Below are positions 25,955-34,452 of a stretch of 64,000 bases of DNA, piece by piece; position 1 is the stretch's first letter, and the number at the start of each line of letters is the position of its first letter. Source of the DNA: Verrucomicrobiia bacterium (lineage in GTDB: Bacteria > Verrucomicrobiota > Verrucomicrobiia > Opitutales > Cerasicoccaceae); assembly GCA_030432235.1 (NCBI GenBank), contig JAUIHT010000005.1:430319-494318 (forward strand), given 5' to 3'. The translations under genes and the position numbers were made by a program. The notes under the pieces are model-generated. The model had not been told where the DNA came from and ran no database searches. It worked only from the letters and a program-made list of their open reading frames with translations.

Positions 25955-26967
25955 AAGCAGCCTATTACGAAGGAAACAAAACCATGTCCGTGGGCGATGC
26001 CTCTCCTGTGCCTCCCGGCCCGGGTGAAGTGCGCCTCGATGTCGCCTTTTGCGGTATCTGCGGGACCGACACCCACATTTACCATGGCGCGATGGACCAG
26101 CGTGTGCAGATGCCGCAGGTCATCGGCCATGAAGCCTCCGCCACCGTCGCCGAAATCGGTGAAGGTGTTGCCGGCTTTGCTCCCGGCGATCCCGTCGTGG
26201 TGCGTCCGCTGGACAACCGTCAGGAAACCGAAGCCGATCGCGGCTACAGTCACATCTGTGCCAAGCTGAAGTTCATCGGTATCGATTCACCGGGTGCTTT
26301 TCAGAACAGTTGGACCGTGCCCGCCTTCACCCTGCACAAAGCGCCCGCAGGTACGGACCTCAAACTGGCCGCCCTGTGCGAACCGCTGGCGGTGGCGTGT
26401 CACGACGTGCGGCGCGGACGGGTCAAACCCGGAGAGCTGGCGGTCGTCATCGGCGGCGGCCCTATCGGTATGCTGGTCGCTCTTGTGGCCCGGGAGGCCG
26501 GAGCGCACGTCATCCTGTCAGAGGTCAACGCTTACCGCCTGGAATTCGCGCGCAAGCTCGGACTGGAGGCGATCAACCCCATGGAGACAAACCTGGCTGA
26601 GCTTTGCCAGGCAAAGTCAGGTGGCAGCGGCGCGGATGTCGTCTTCGAGGTATCGGGCTCCAAAGCCGCGGCGTCATCCATGACGGACGTGCTCGCTCTA
26701 CGTGGCCGCATCGTGCTGGTGGCGATTTATCCGAAGCCCGTTGAAATCAACTTGTTTCACTTCTTCTGGAAGGAGCTCGAAATGATCGGTACGCGTGTTT
26801 ACGAGCCGGAGGACTACGAGCAAGCGGTACAACTGGTAGCTGGAAAAACGCTGCCCTTAGAGGCACTCATTACCGACATTAAACCGCTGGAGCAACTTCC
26901 GCTGGCCTTCCAGGAGCTCGCCTCCAACACGCAAGCGATGAAAGTCCTCATCGACTGCCGCGCTTAA
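25951..26967 (+). CDS. Medium-chain zinc-type dehydrogenase lacking structural-zinc cysteines
   Basis: A 338-residue MDR-superfamily enzyme. Catalytic zinc ligands are visible: Cys37 in CGICGTD, His60 in IGHE, and Glu in ALCEPLAV. The Rossmann motif is VVIGGGPIGMLVAL. The lobe that normally carries four cysteines for structural zinc reads VVVRPLDNRQETEADRGYSH and has no such cluster. The ATG overlaps the upstream stop (ATGA). Likely a sugar-acid or polyol dehydrogenase in the uronate pathway; the exact substrate is unknown. Sorbitol, threonine and galactonate dehydrogenases are relatives. Confidence 0.85.
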   Translation: MKAAYYEGNKTMSVGDASPVPPGPGEVRLDVAFCGICGTDTHIYHGAMDQRVQMPQVIGHEASATVAEIGEGVAGFAPGDPVVVRPLDNRQETEADRGYSHICAKLKFIGIDSPGAFQNSWTVPAFTLHKAPAGTDLKLAALCEPLAVACHDVRRGRVKPGELAVVIGGGPIGMLVALVAREAGAHVILSEVNAYRLEFARKLGLEAINPMETNLAELCQAKSGGSGADVVFEVSGSKAAASSMTDVLALRGRIVLVAIYPKPVEINLFHFFWKELEMIGTRVYEPEDYEQAVQLVAGKTLPLEALITDIKPLEQLPLAFQELASNTQAMKVLIDCRA

Positions 26968-26987
26968 ACCACAAACCCGTTCGAAGT

Positions 26988-27758
26988 ATGTCTCTGGATA
27001 ATCTCTTTCGTTTAGATGGAAAAACAGCCCTGGTCACCGGCTGCAAGCGCGGCATCGGGCTGGCCATGGCCGTAGGCTTGGCCGAGGCCGGTGCGGATAT
27101 CATCGGCGTCAGCGCCACCCTGGAACCCTCCGGCAGTGAAGTGGGAAAGGCCGTCCTTGCCACCGGACGCAGGTTCAGCGCCTACGCGGCTGACTTTTCC
27201 AAGCGCGAGTCACTGTATCAGTTTATTAATACAGTTAAAGCGAAGCATCCGCGCATCGATATCCTGGTCAACAACGCCGGGAGCATCCTGCGCAAGCCCG
27301 CCGCCGAGCACCCCGACGAATTCTGGGACTCCATTATCGAAACCAACCTCAACGCCCAGTTCGTGCTCAGCCGCGAGATCGGCAAAGGCATGGTGGAGCG
27401 TGGCAGCGGCAAGATCATCTTCACCGCCTCACTGCTGACCTTCCAGGGCGGCATCACCGTGCCCGGCTACGCCGCCAGCAAAGGAGGAATCGGCCAGCTA
27501 ACCAAGGCCCTGTCTAACGAGTGGGCTGGCAAAGGCGTTAACGTCAATGCCATCGCCCCGGGTTACATTGCCACGGACAACACCGAAGCCCTCCGCAACG
27601 ACCCGGTACGCAGCGAGCAAATCCTGACCCGCATCCCTGCCGGGCGCTGGGGCGAGCCCGAGGACTTCAAGGGAGCCGCCGTCTTTCTCGCCTCCGAGGC
27701 CGCCGCCTACGTCCACGGCTCCATCCTGACAGTCGATGGCGGCTGGATGGGTCGGTAG
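26988..27758 (+). CDS. kduD: KduD-like 2-deoxy-D-gluconate 3-dehydrogenase (SDR)
   Basis: A 256-residue SDR closely resembling KduD. NAD site VTGCKRGIGLAMA, NNAGSILRKPA, VPGYAASKGGIGQLTKALSN with catalytic Tyr and Lys, and the typical C-terminus VHGSILTVDGGWMGR. KduD interconverts 2,5-diketo-3-deoxygluconate and 2-keto-3-deoxygluconate in pectin, heparan and ulvan uronate degradation. Last gene of the operon, 20 bp after the MDR gene. Its usual partner KduI is not in the window. It is convergent with the serine hydrolase, with a 30-bp gap and no clear terminator. Confidence 0.85.
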   Translation: MSLDNLFRLDGKTALVTGCKRGIGLAMAVGLAEAGADIIGVSATLEPSGSEVGKAVLATGRRFSAYAADFSKRESLYQFINTVKAKHPRIDILVNNAGSILRKPAAEHPDEFWDSIIETNLNAQFVLSREIGKGMVERGSGKIIFTASLLTFQGGITVPGYAASKGGIGQLTKALSNEWAGKGVNVNAIAPGYIATDNTEALRNDPVRSEQILTRIPAGRWGEPEDFKGAAVFLASEAAAYVHGSILTVDGGWMGR

Positions 27759-27788
27759 CGAATTGCCGCGTGACCTGCCTCTATGCAA

Positions 27789-30053
27789 TCAGGTCTCGTC
27801 AGCGGAGATAGGCAGGGCGTGCCGGTGGACCGCACGCATGATGCGGTCAGTGTAGGACGCAGCGTTTTTGCCGTGCTTCGTGCGCCCGGCGGCCACAACG
27901 ATGCCACTATCCTCCCCCACACGGAGAATGGAAGCGGTGGCGGAGCCATGCCCGACGACAGGCTCATCATCGTACAGCCCTGGCTCTTCTGATTCATCCG
28001 GCGGTGTAATCATCCAGGTCAGGCCGATGCCGTGGGCCTCTTTATCCACAGTAGACCAGTCCCCTTCCGGCTCGGGCGGGCGGATCTGCTCGTAAACGTC
28101 TTCGGAGAAGAAAAACCGGTCGCCATAAGCGCCTTTGTTCGAAAGGAGCTGCCCGAACTTCGCTATGTCTTTGGCGCTGAACATCCCCGAGGTACCGAGC
28201 GACATGATGCCCGCGTCTTCGATTTCCAGGGGCTCGAAAAGATTTTCGTGGAAGAGGCGCTGGATATTCTTGCCGGAACGCGCTTCCATCACGCGACCAG
28301 TAAGACTATGGCCCAGGCCGTTATAATGAAACTTCTTGCCAGGCACCGCCTCGCCGCTGGCGATTTGAATAAGAAGCAGGTTGTCGAGGTGGGGATTGAA
28401 TGGTCCGCCTTGTCCCAAGCCCCAATGCCCGTCGAAGCCGGAGCGGTGCGTCATGCACTGGCGCAGTGTCAGCGCCGTGTCGCCTTCAGTGGGAAAGTCC
28501 CGCAGATACAGACCGACGGGATCGTCGAGCTGCAGGCTGTCCTGTTCCAGGAACTGGGCGAGCAACAGGCCGGTAACACTCTTGGTGATGGAGGCGACGT
28601 AGTACTTGGTTTCCAGATCCACTTCTTCGTAGCCGGGGCTCTGGAAAGGCTCGTGAAAAACGATGATGCCGTTTCTCGCCACGAGGAGGGTGAAGGGACC
28701 GCTCTGGCCTTCGTCTTCCATCGCCCATTCCTGGCCGATCTCGCGCAACTCTTCCGCCAGTCCCGGGCTAAATCCAGCCTCCGCCATCGTGCCGGGCCGA
28801 AGCGTGGTGGCGGGTACCGTGGTATGCCCGGGCTCCGCGAGCGGCACCACTTCATCCTCAATCCCGAGCTGCTTGAGCTTTAGGGCGAGCTGTATTTCAT
28901 TATGACGAATGAAGGGGTCGTCGGTAGGCTTGGGGTCACGACCCAGCGGCTCCATCTCCGCCAGATAGCTGATAAGGATGGCGCCCTCGTGAGTGCGCGG
29001 GATAGAGTCCCAGGCAGCTTCACCAAACCACTCGTTGATATCTTCCTGCCGCTCTTCCCAGGCAACGCGGTCGAAGGGGCCGCGGGTTGAAGGCAGCGGC
29101 ATACCGTCCACGCGATGCTCCTCCTGCCATATCGCCCAGGTTTGCGGGATGCAATAGAAGGTCATGGCGCGACGGATAGGAACGCCGTCGGGATGCTCAG
29201 CCGTCAGGGTCATCAGATAACGGCCCGGCTTCTCTGCCTTGCTGACCGGCTCCAGGTCGGCGTTGTACCACTGCACGGTGAAGAGCACGGGGCCAAAGAG
29301 CTTTTCAATCATGCCGGGATAGCGCCAGTTGATCTCGGGGAACTGCCCAGGCGAAAAGAGATAGCTGTATTCATCGACAGGCTCGACGGCGAAGAGACTG
29401 TAACGCGCGCGCTCCCGGCGCTCCTTCATGGCGGCGAGGGCCTCCGGGGTATAGAGGTTGATTTTGAATTCCCAACCTCCGAGCCGGTCCTCGACTTTGA
29501 CCAGCAAGGCATTCAACCCCTGGCGCAGATGAACCTCGATGAATTCCCCGTCCTCAATGAGACTACGCCCATTGGTCCAAAATTCGTAGACCAGCTCGCC
29601 GTTGAGCCATATCTTGGCGCTGTCGTCGGAGCCAAACCCCATGATGGCGGTCTGCTCCGTGGGTGAATCGACGAGGCAGTAGGCATAGCCCGCATGCATG
29701 TCGATTTTGCCCAAAGCCTCCTCGAAGTTGATTCCACGTTCGCGGTCGCTGTTGATGGTCTGGACCGAAACTCCGTCGTTCCCCGCCAGAACGGCATCAA
29801 GGCGCTCAGGGGTGAAGTCCGCCTCGCCACCGAGGAAGTCGGTATGAAATCCGAGACGATTCGAACCATCCTCGGCACGCTCCGCCGTTTCTTCGTTGGG
29901 AAAGGGGCCGATTAGAATCCACTCGCGCAGGTAAGGGTCTTCTTCGGAAAACGCATTGGCCGGGACGGAACTTCCCGGCAACTGAGAAGCCGACATAAGT
30001 AGGCATCCCAGCGCGAATATAATTGCGGATTGTGATAGAGTCAGAGCTTTCAT
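27789..30053 (-). CDS. Secreted serine hydrolase, beta-lactamase fold, with N-terminal beta domains
   Basis: A 754-residue protein. A signal peptide (MKALTLSQSAIIFALGCL and following) precedes a beta-sandwich (GFGSDDSAKIWLNGELVYEF, LRQGLNALLVKVEDRLGGW) of the type found beside glycan enzymes. From about residue 440 it is a class C beta-lactamase-like esterase: nucleophile motif SITK in VASITKSVTG, Tyr motif FHYNGLGHSLTG, and GHGSATAS near the end. The Tyr motif reads Y-N-G rather than Y-x-N. Probable role: periplasmic or secreted esterase/peptidase; the substrate is unknown. ATG 30053 is preferred to an upstream in-frame codon at 30098. It is convergent with kduD. Confidence 0.85.
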   Translation of the reverse strand: MKALTLSQSAIIFALGCLLMSASQLPGSSVPANAFSEEDPYLREWILIGPFPNEETAERAEDGSNRLGFHTDFLGGEADFTPERLDAVLAGNDGVSVQTINSDRERGINFEEALGKIDMHAGYAYCLVDSPTEQTAIMGFGSDDSAKIWLNGELVYEFWTNGRSLIEDGEFIEVHLRQGLNALLVKVEDRLGGWEFKINLYTPEALAAMKERRERARYSLFAVEPVDEYSYLFSPGQFPEINWRYPGMIEKLFGPVLFTVQWYNADLEPVSKAEKPGRYLMTLTAEHPDGVPIRRAMTFYCIPQTWAIWQEEHRVDGMPLPSTRGPFDRVAWEERQEDINEWFGEAAWDSIPRTHEGAILISYLAEMEPLGRDPKPTDDPFIRHNEIQLALKLKQLGIEDEVVPLAEPGHTTVPATTLRPGTMAEAGFSPGLAEELREIGQEWAMEDEGQSGPFTLLVARNGIIVFHEPFQSPGYEEVDLETKYYVASITKSVTGLLLAQFLEQDSLQLDDPVGLYLRDFPTEGDTALTLRQCMTHRSGFDGHWGLGQGGPFNPHLDNLLLIQIASGEAVPGKKFHYNGLGHSLTGRVMEARSGKNIQRLFHENLFEPLEIEDAGIMSLGTSGMFSAKDIAKFGQLLSNKGAYGDRFFFSEDVYEQIRPPEPEGDWSTVDKEAHGIGLTWMITPPDESEEPGLYDDEPVVGHGSATASILRVGEDSGIVVAAGRTKHGKNAASYTDRIMRAVHRHALPISADET

Positions 30054-30138
30054 GAGGTCGTAATCGTATAAGTGCACGGAAGTCGAAACGGCCAGCATTT
30101 AATGTTCTGTGGTCAGAAGATCACTGCCATCGGACGTC

Positions 30139-30173
30139 AAACGACACAAGCGGCGGGGAACCCCGTGTCGTTT
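30139..30173 (+). terminator. Terminator-like hairpin upstream of the lpt operon
   Basis: AAACGACAC (30139-30147) and GTGTCGTTT (30165-30173) are perfect 9-bp arms; the inner part holds GGGG/CCCC, and TTTTGCTTT follows on the plus strand. It looks like an intrinsic terminator, yet no plus-strand gene ends before it: the upstream neighbour is transcribed away. It may be an attenuator in the lpt leader or a leftover terminator of a lost gene. Confidence 0.45.
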
Positions 30174-30220
30174 TGCTTTACTCAGGCTCTATGCCTGTAA
30201 ATAGTGCGTGCTTTGAGAAG

Positions 30221-30679
30221 ATGCGATTTTTCGAACGTACGATACCCGTAGCTTGTGGCCTGGCCCTTTGCCTGGCATTGGCCGTGCCTACCCTAGCCCA
30301 GAAGATGGTGCCCGACGCGCCGGTGCGAAACTTCAAGCTGCCCATGTTCGGTGAGGACGGCTACAAGGCTTGGGACCTGCAGGGCGAGGAAGGCATCTAC
30401 ATCAGCGCGGAAGAGCTCGAGGTAGAGAAAATGACCCTGCGCATATTCGCCACCGGTGACCCCATCGTTCCACAAACGGTCATTGAAAGCCCCAATGCGA
30501 CCCTTTATCCGCAGCGCAGCGAAGCCACCGGTAAGCAGGCCATCTACATCACCGAGCGGGGCGGCACCTTTTCCATCTTCGGGCGCGACTGGCTCTGGAA
30601 CGGCCGCACCGACACGATCACCATCCGGCGCGACGCACGCGTAACTTTCCGAGAATCCCTGGGAAGCATTATCGAATGA
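30221..30679 (+). CDS. lptC: LptC-like LPS export protein
   Basis: A 152-residue protein with signal/anchor MRFFERTIPVACGLALCLAL. The body (DGYKAWDLQGEEGIYISAEE, GDPIVPQTVIESPNATLYPQ, GRDWLWNGRTDTITI) looks like one beta jelly-roll of the Lpt type. Identification rests mainly on position: it overlaps an lptA-like gene by ATGA, which overlaps lptB by ATGA. LptC would sit in the inner membrane and pass LPS from LptB2FG to LptA. ATG 30191 is an alternative start giving ten more residues. It is short compared with E. coli LptC (about 190). Confidence 0.65.
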   Translation: MRFFERTIPVACGLALCLALAVPTLAQKMVPDAPVRNFKLPMFGEDGYKAWDLQGEEGIYISAEELEVEKMTLRIFATGDPIVPQTVIESPNATLYPQRSEATGKQAIYITERGGTFSIFGRDWLWNGRTDTITIRRDARVTFRESLGSIIE

Positions 30680-31293
30680 AAATATTCTGTTCATTTTTTC
30701 TCTTTTTCGCAGCTGGGGCATTCCTCTTTGCCGAGGAGCCGGCAGCCCAGCCGGCCACGGTGGACGTCACCCCCCAGGAAACCGTCATCACCAGCGACCT
30801 TTTTGAAATGGTGGGCGGCGAGACCGAGAACTACTTCTATTTCAAAGGCAATGTGGTGGTAACCGGTACAAACCTGCGGGCCACCTGTGACGAAATGGAG
30901 GTCGTAGCCGACCGCCAACAAAGCGACGCCATGGAAAAGGCCGTCGGCAAGGTCGGCACGATCCAGACCATCACTATGGACGGCAACGTCGTCATCGAAC
31001 AGGCAGGACGACGCGCCGAAGCCGGTCATGCGGACATCATGCCGCGTGAGGACAAAGTCGTGCTGACGGAAAGCCCGAAGGTCATCGACAGCGAAGGCAC
31101 CGTTTCCGGCTGGCGCATCACGCTCTACAAGGGCGAGCGCAAGGCCACTGTTGAGGGCAAGCCCGGTCAAGACGGCAAGCCCAGCGAGCGCCCACGCATC
31201 CAATTGCCCGGCTTCCAGGACCTCGGCTTCGAGGACAAGGATAAAGAACCGAGCCCGACCAGCGACTTCGTCAACCAGGGAGGCGGACAATGA
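30676..31293 (+). CDS. lptA: LptA/OstA-family periplasmic LPS transport protein
   Basis: A 205-residue protein with signal peptide MKIFCSFFLFFAAGAFLFA. The OstA-like beta jelly-roll is visible: ITSDLFEMVGGETENYFYFK, GNVVVTGTNLRATCDEMEV, IQTITMDGNVVIEQAGRRAE, REDKVVLTESPKVID. LptA monomers bridge the periplasm to carry LPS. The C-terminal 45 residues are charged and disordered-looking (KGERKATVEGKPGQDGKPSE). Overlaps both neighbours by ATGA, forming a tight lptC-lptA-lptB operon. Confidence 0.85.
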   Translation: MKIFCSFFLFFAAGAFLFAEEPAAQPATVDVTPQETVITSDLFEMVGGETENYFYFKGNVVVTGTNLRATCDEMEVVADRQQSDAMEKAVGKVGTIQTITMDGNVVIEQAGRRAEAGHADIMPREDKVVLTESPKVIDSEGTVSGWRITLYKGERKATVEGKPGQDGKPSERPRIQLPGFQDLGFEDKDKEPSPTSDFVNQGGGQ

Positions 31294-32057
31294 CCTCCCC
31301 CGCCGCTGAAACCGACACCAACGCCGCTGTGGCCGATGCCAAAATCTGCACGCAGGGGTTGGTCAAAGTCTATGGCAAGCGTGAGGTCGTGCGTGGAGTG
31401 GACCTGCATGTGGACGCCGGAGAAATCGTCGGACTGCTCGGCCCCAACGGCGCGGGCAAGACGACCACTTTTTATATGATCGTCGGACTGGTCCCCGCCA
31501 CTCGGGGCACGGTCTGGCTGGACGAGCACGAAATCACCGGCGTGCCCATGTACAAGCGCGCCCGTCTCGGCATCGGCTACCTGCCGCAGGAAGCCAGCGT
31601 GTTCCGCAAGCTCTCGGTCTACGACAACGTGCTGGCCATTACCGAGACGCTGCCCATCCCGCGCAAGGAGCGCCACGATTACGTCATGGCCCACCTGGAG
31701 GAGCTAGGCCTCGACCACTTGGCCAAGCAGAAGGCCTACACGCTCAGCGGCGGGGAACGCCGCCGGCTGGAAATTACCCGCGCCATGGTCTCGCGCCCCC
31801 GTTTCATGCTGCTGGACGAGCCCTTTAGCGGGGTCGACCCCATCAGCGTAGCCGAGGTGCAGGACATCATTCGCGGGCTCAAGAGCAAGGGCATCGGCGT
31901 ACTCATTACCGACCACAATGTCCGCGAAACCCTCAGTATCGTCGACCGTGCCTACCTTATCCACGAGGGCCAGGTGCTCTCCGAGGGCAGCAGCGAGTTT
32001 CTGGTCAACGACCCCAAAAGCCGCGAATTCTACCTGGGCCAGAATTTTAATATGTAG
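31290..32057 (+). CDS. lptB: LPS export ABC transporter ATP-binding protein LptB
   Basis: A 255-residue ABC ATPase. Walker A LLGPNGAGKTTTFYM, Q-loop IGYLPQEASVFRKLSV, signature LSGGERRRLEI, Walker B FMLLDEPFSGVDP, and H-loop ITDHNVRETL. These closely match LptB, which powers LPS extraction with LptF and LptG. It carries an extra N-terminal 20 residues before the first strand. lptF/lptG are not in the window. Last gene of the operon; a hairpin follows at 32072-32096. Confidence 0.95.
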   Translation: MTSPAAETDTNAAVADAKICTQGLVKVYGKREVVRGVDLHVDAGEIVGLLGPNGAGKTTTFYMIVGLVPATRGTVWLDEHEITGVPMYKRARLGIGYLPQEASVFRKLSVYDNVLAITETLPIPRKERHDYVMAHLEELGLDHLAKQKAYTLSGGERRRLEITRAMVSRPRFMLLDEPFSGVDPISVAEVQDIIRGLKSKGIGVLITDHNVRETLSIVDRAYLIHEGQVLSEGSSEFLVNDPKSREFYLGQNFNM

Positions 32058-32071
32058 GTGCGACGGCGTAA

Positions 32072-32096
32072 GTTACGAGCCTGCGTGGGCCGTAAC
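32072..32096 (+). terminator. Hairpin after lptB
   Basis: GTTACG (32072-32077) pairs with CGTAAC (32091-32096); inside, GCCT/GGGC extend the stem after a one-base bulge, leaving loop GCGT. There is no T-run downstream, so it is a weak terminator or an mRNA-end stabiliser, 15 bp after the lptB stop codon. Confidence 0.35.
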
Positions 32097-32156
32097 AACG
32101 GCTAATCGGGATTATTACCTTGCCGAAAGCGACCTCGAAGTGATACTCATGGCTTG

Positions 32157-32336
32157 ATGAAGGTATTCTCCCTATTGGCGTTGCTAGCCGCTGCCCTGCT
32201 GCTGGCCGGTTGCGCGGCCTCAATCCCGATCCGTCCCTGGATGTTCATCCAGAACGAGCAGCCGGCCCCGATGACCGAACCGGGACAGCCGGCGACTCCA
32301 GCGCAGGAGGCACAGGACGAAGTCCTGCCAGGTTAG
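32157..32336 (+). CDS. Small lipoprotein
   Basis: A 59-residue protein. A signal peptide with lipobox LLLAGC (Cys at about residue 19) is followed by a short Pro/Glu/Gln-rich tail (PAPMTEPGQPATPAQEAQ). It should be lipidated and anchored to a membrane; the mature part is only about 40 residues with no domain. ATG 32157 was chosen over an adjacent TTG (32154). Function unknown. It lies 100 bp after lptB and 60 bp before the endonuclease gene. Confidence 0.65.
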   Translation: MKVFSLLALLAAALLLAGCAASIPIRPWMFIQNEQPAPMTEPGQPATPAQEAQDEVLPG

Positions 32337-32396
32337 GCATAAAAATTGCCTGCTCCTCCGTTTCGCGGAATTGATAACCCGTTCGCGTCTAGGAGC

Positions 32397-34451
32397 ATGC
32401 TACCGCACTTTCGAAGAAGCAAGGCGCTACACCATATCGCCATTCTGGCCTGTGCCTCCAGCCTGTGCCATGCTGACTACGAGCCGCCCTCCGACTATTA
32501 TGACCCCACTGAGGGCCTGAGCGGAAGCGCCCTGAAGGCTGCCCTGCACCACATTATCGACGACCATCAGGTCATCCCCTATTCTGCCCCCCTCGCAACC
32601 GATACCTGGGAAGCCTTGGCGGTGCTGGATGCCGACCCAGACACCTCCGGAAACGTCCTGCTGGTGTATACGGGGATTTCCGCCTCTGCGAGCGATACCA
32701 ACGGCAATGACAACCCCGACATTACCGACGACTCGTGGGAGAGAGAACACCTGTGGGCACGCTCTCGCGGCGTAGGCAACGAGGAAAACGCTCCCGATTA
32801 CAGTGACCTGTTTAACCTCCGGGCCTGCTCGCGCTCGGTCAATTCTTCCCGCGGCAACCGCTATTTCGGCGAACCCGATCCCTTTCACGCCACCGATCCT
32901 GCAATTCACCCGCCCAACGCACCGGAGGTATGGTACGATTACGGCGAAGGCCAGGGCGGCCTCTGGGAGCCACGACCCGAGGAAAAAGGGGACATCGCCC
33001 GGTCGCTTTTCTATATGGCTGTCCGCTATGACGGCTCCGACGCCGGCACGGTCGACCTCGAGTTGACGGATACACTCGGGGTCAGCAACACCATGGCCAT
33101 CCTATCCAAGCTGCTAGCCTGGCACTCCGCCGACCCTGTGGACGACTCCGAACGCCTGCGCAATCACCTGATCTACACCCAGTATCAGGGCAACCGAAAT
33201 CCGTTCATCGATCATCCCGAGTGGGTCTCGGAAATCTTTGGCGAGGTTCAATCCGGGCCACCGCTTATCCTGTCTGGCGGAGTCAGCTCGCTATCCGAAA
33301 GCGATGCCAGCGTAACGATGACCGTCGCGATTACGGAAGCACTGGGCGAGGATCTGGTGGTGACTCTGGTATCCTCCGACTTGGATTCACTCAATGTGCC
33401 GTCCACCGTAACGATTCCGGCGGGCCAGCTTCAGGTTTCCTTCACTGCCGATCCGGTGGCGGACGGCGTGACGGATGGCAACAAGTACGTCATCATCAGC
33501 GCCATCGCGGAAGGCTTCAGCAGTGACTTTGTTTCCACGGAAGTGCTCGACGCGGACATTCTGGAGGGCAGCTATGCCATATGGATCAACGAATTTCATT
33601 ACGACAACGCAGGCACAGACACCAACGAGTTCATCGAAATGGTGGTCGGACCGCAATTTACGGGCATCCTCAGTGACGTCTCCGTGGTGCTATACAACGG
33701 TAACAACGGTTCGGCTTACGACAACATTGCACTGACAAGCTTTACCACCGGAGCGATCAGCAACGGCTTCCAGTTTTTCTATTATGATTTCCCCGTGAAC
33801 GGTATCCAAAACGGCCCCCCCGACGGGATAGCCATCGCGCTCGGAACCACGTTGCTCTCCTTCATCTCCTACGAGGGCAGCTTTACCGCCGTAAACAGCC
33901 TGGCGACGGGTGCACATTCCACCGATATCGGAGTGGAGCAGGACTTCACCACTCCGATGAACAGCAGCCTTTACCTGACCGGCACGGGCGGCCTTTCCAC
34001 TGACCTCACCTGGGCCATCTCCGATGGCTCGAATACCAAAGGCCAGCTAAACACCGGCCAGATACTCAACGCCGATTCCACCCTGGCTGCCTGGTTGATC
34101 GAGCAAGGACTCGGCACGGGCGACGGCGAAACCGACAACGACGGCGACGGCATCCCGGCAGCCCTCGAGTATGCCCTGGGCGGATCCGTAACTATCGTCG
34201 ATACCGGCCTATGGGAGCTTCAGACGCAGGGAGACACGCTCATCCTTCAAGCCCTGTGCCGCCTCGAAGACGCGGACATGGTCTTCATCGCCGAGCAATC
34301 GAGCAACTTGTCGAATTGGACCAGCGCGGGGGTTACTTTGGCGGATGCGTCTGACCAGACCAACCTGCCGACGGGCTACAAACGTGTGGAGGCCAGCGCA
34401 GCATTGGGGGCAAACCCACTGTTTCTTCGCCTGCGCGTGGAGTGGCCTTAG
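32397..34451 (+). CDS. Secreted modular endonuclease I
   Basis: A 684-residue protein with a signal peptide (ALHHIAILACASSLCHA). Residues about 25-285 are an endonuclease I domain: catalytic block WEREHLWARSRG, then DLFNLRACSRSVNSSRGNRY and QGNRNPFIDHPEWVSE, all near-identical to the family. It cleaves DNA non-specifically with Mg2+. A Calx-beta-like domain follows (ESDASVTMTVAITEALGED), then a lamin-tail-like domain (WINEFHYDNAGTDTNEFIEM) and a C-terminal part with DGDGIPAALEYALGG, common in exported Verrucomicrobiota proteins. Probably a surface or secreted nuclease for DNA as nutrient. ATG 32397 follows AGGAG closely. Its stop codon lies in the left copy of a 7-bp direct repeat. Confidence 0.9.
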   Translation: MLPHFRRSKALHHIAILACASSLCHADYEPPSDYYDPTEGLSGSALKAALHHIIDDHQVIPYSAPLATDTWEALAVLDADPDTSGNVLLVYTGISASASDTNGNDNPDITDDSWEREHLWARSRGVGNEENAPDYSDLFNLRACSRSVNSSRGNRYFGEPDPFHATDPAIHPPNAPEVWYDYGEGQGGLWEPRPEEKGDIARSLFYMAVRYDGSDAGTVDLELTDTLGVSNTMAILSKLLAWHSADPVDDSERLRNHLIYTQYQGNRNPFIDHPEWVSEIFGEVQSGPPLILSGGVSSLSESDASVTMTVAITEALGEDLVVTLVSSDLDSLNVPSTVTIPAGQLQVSFTADPVADGVTDGNKYVIISAIAEGFSSDFVSTEVLDADILEGSYAIWINEFHYDNAGTDTNEFIEMVVGPQFTGILSDVSVVLYNGNNGSAYDNIALTSFTTGAISNGFQFFYYDFPVNGIQNGPPDGIAIALGTTLLSFISYEGSFTAVNSLATGAHSTDIGVEQDFTTPMNSSLYLTGTGGLSTDLTWAISDGSNTKGQLNTGQILNADSTLAAWLIEQGLGTGDGETDNDGDGIPAALEYALGGSVTIVDTGLWELQTQGDTLILQALCRLEDADMVFIAEQSSNLSNWTSAGVTLADASDQTNLPTGYKRVEASAALGANPLFLRLRVEWP

Positions 34452-34452
34452 T

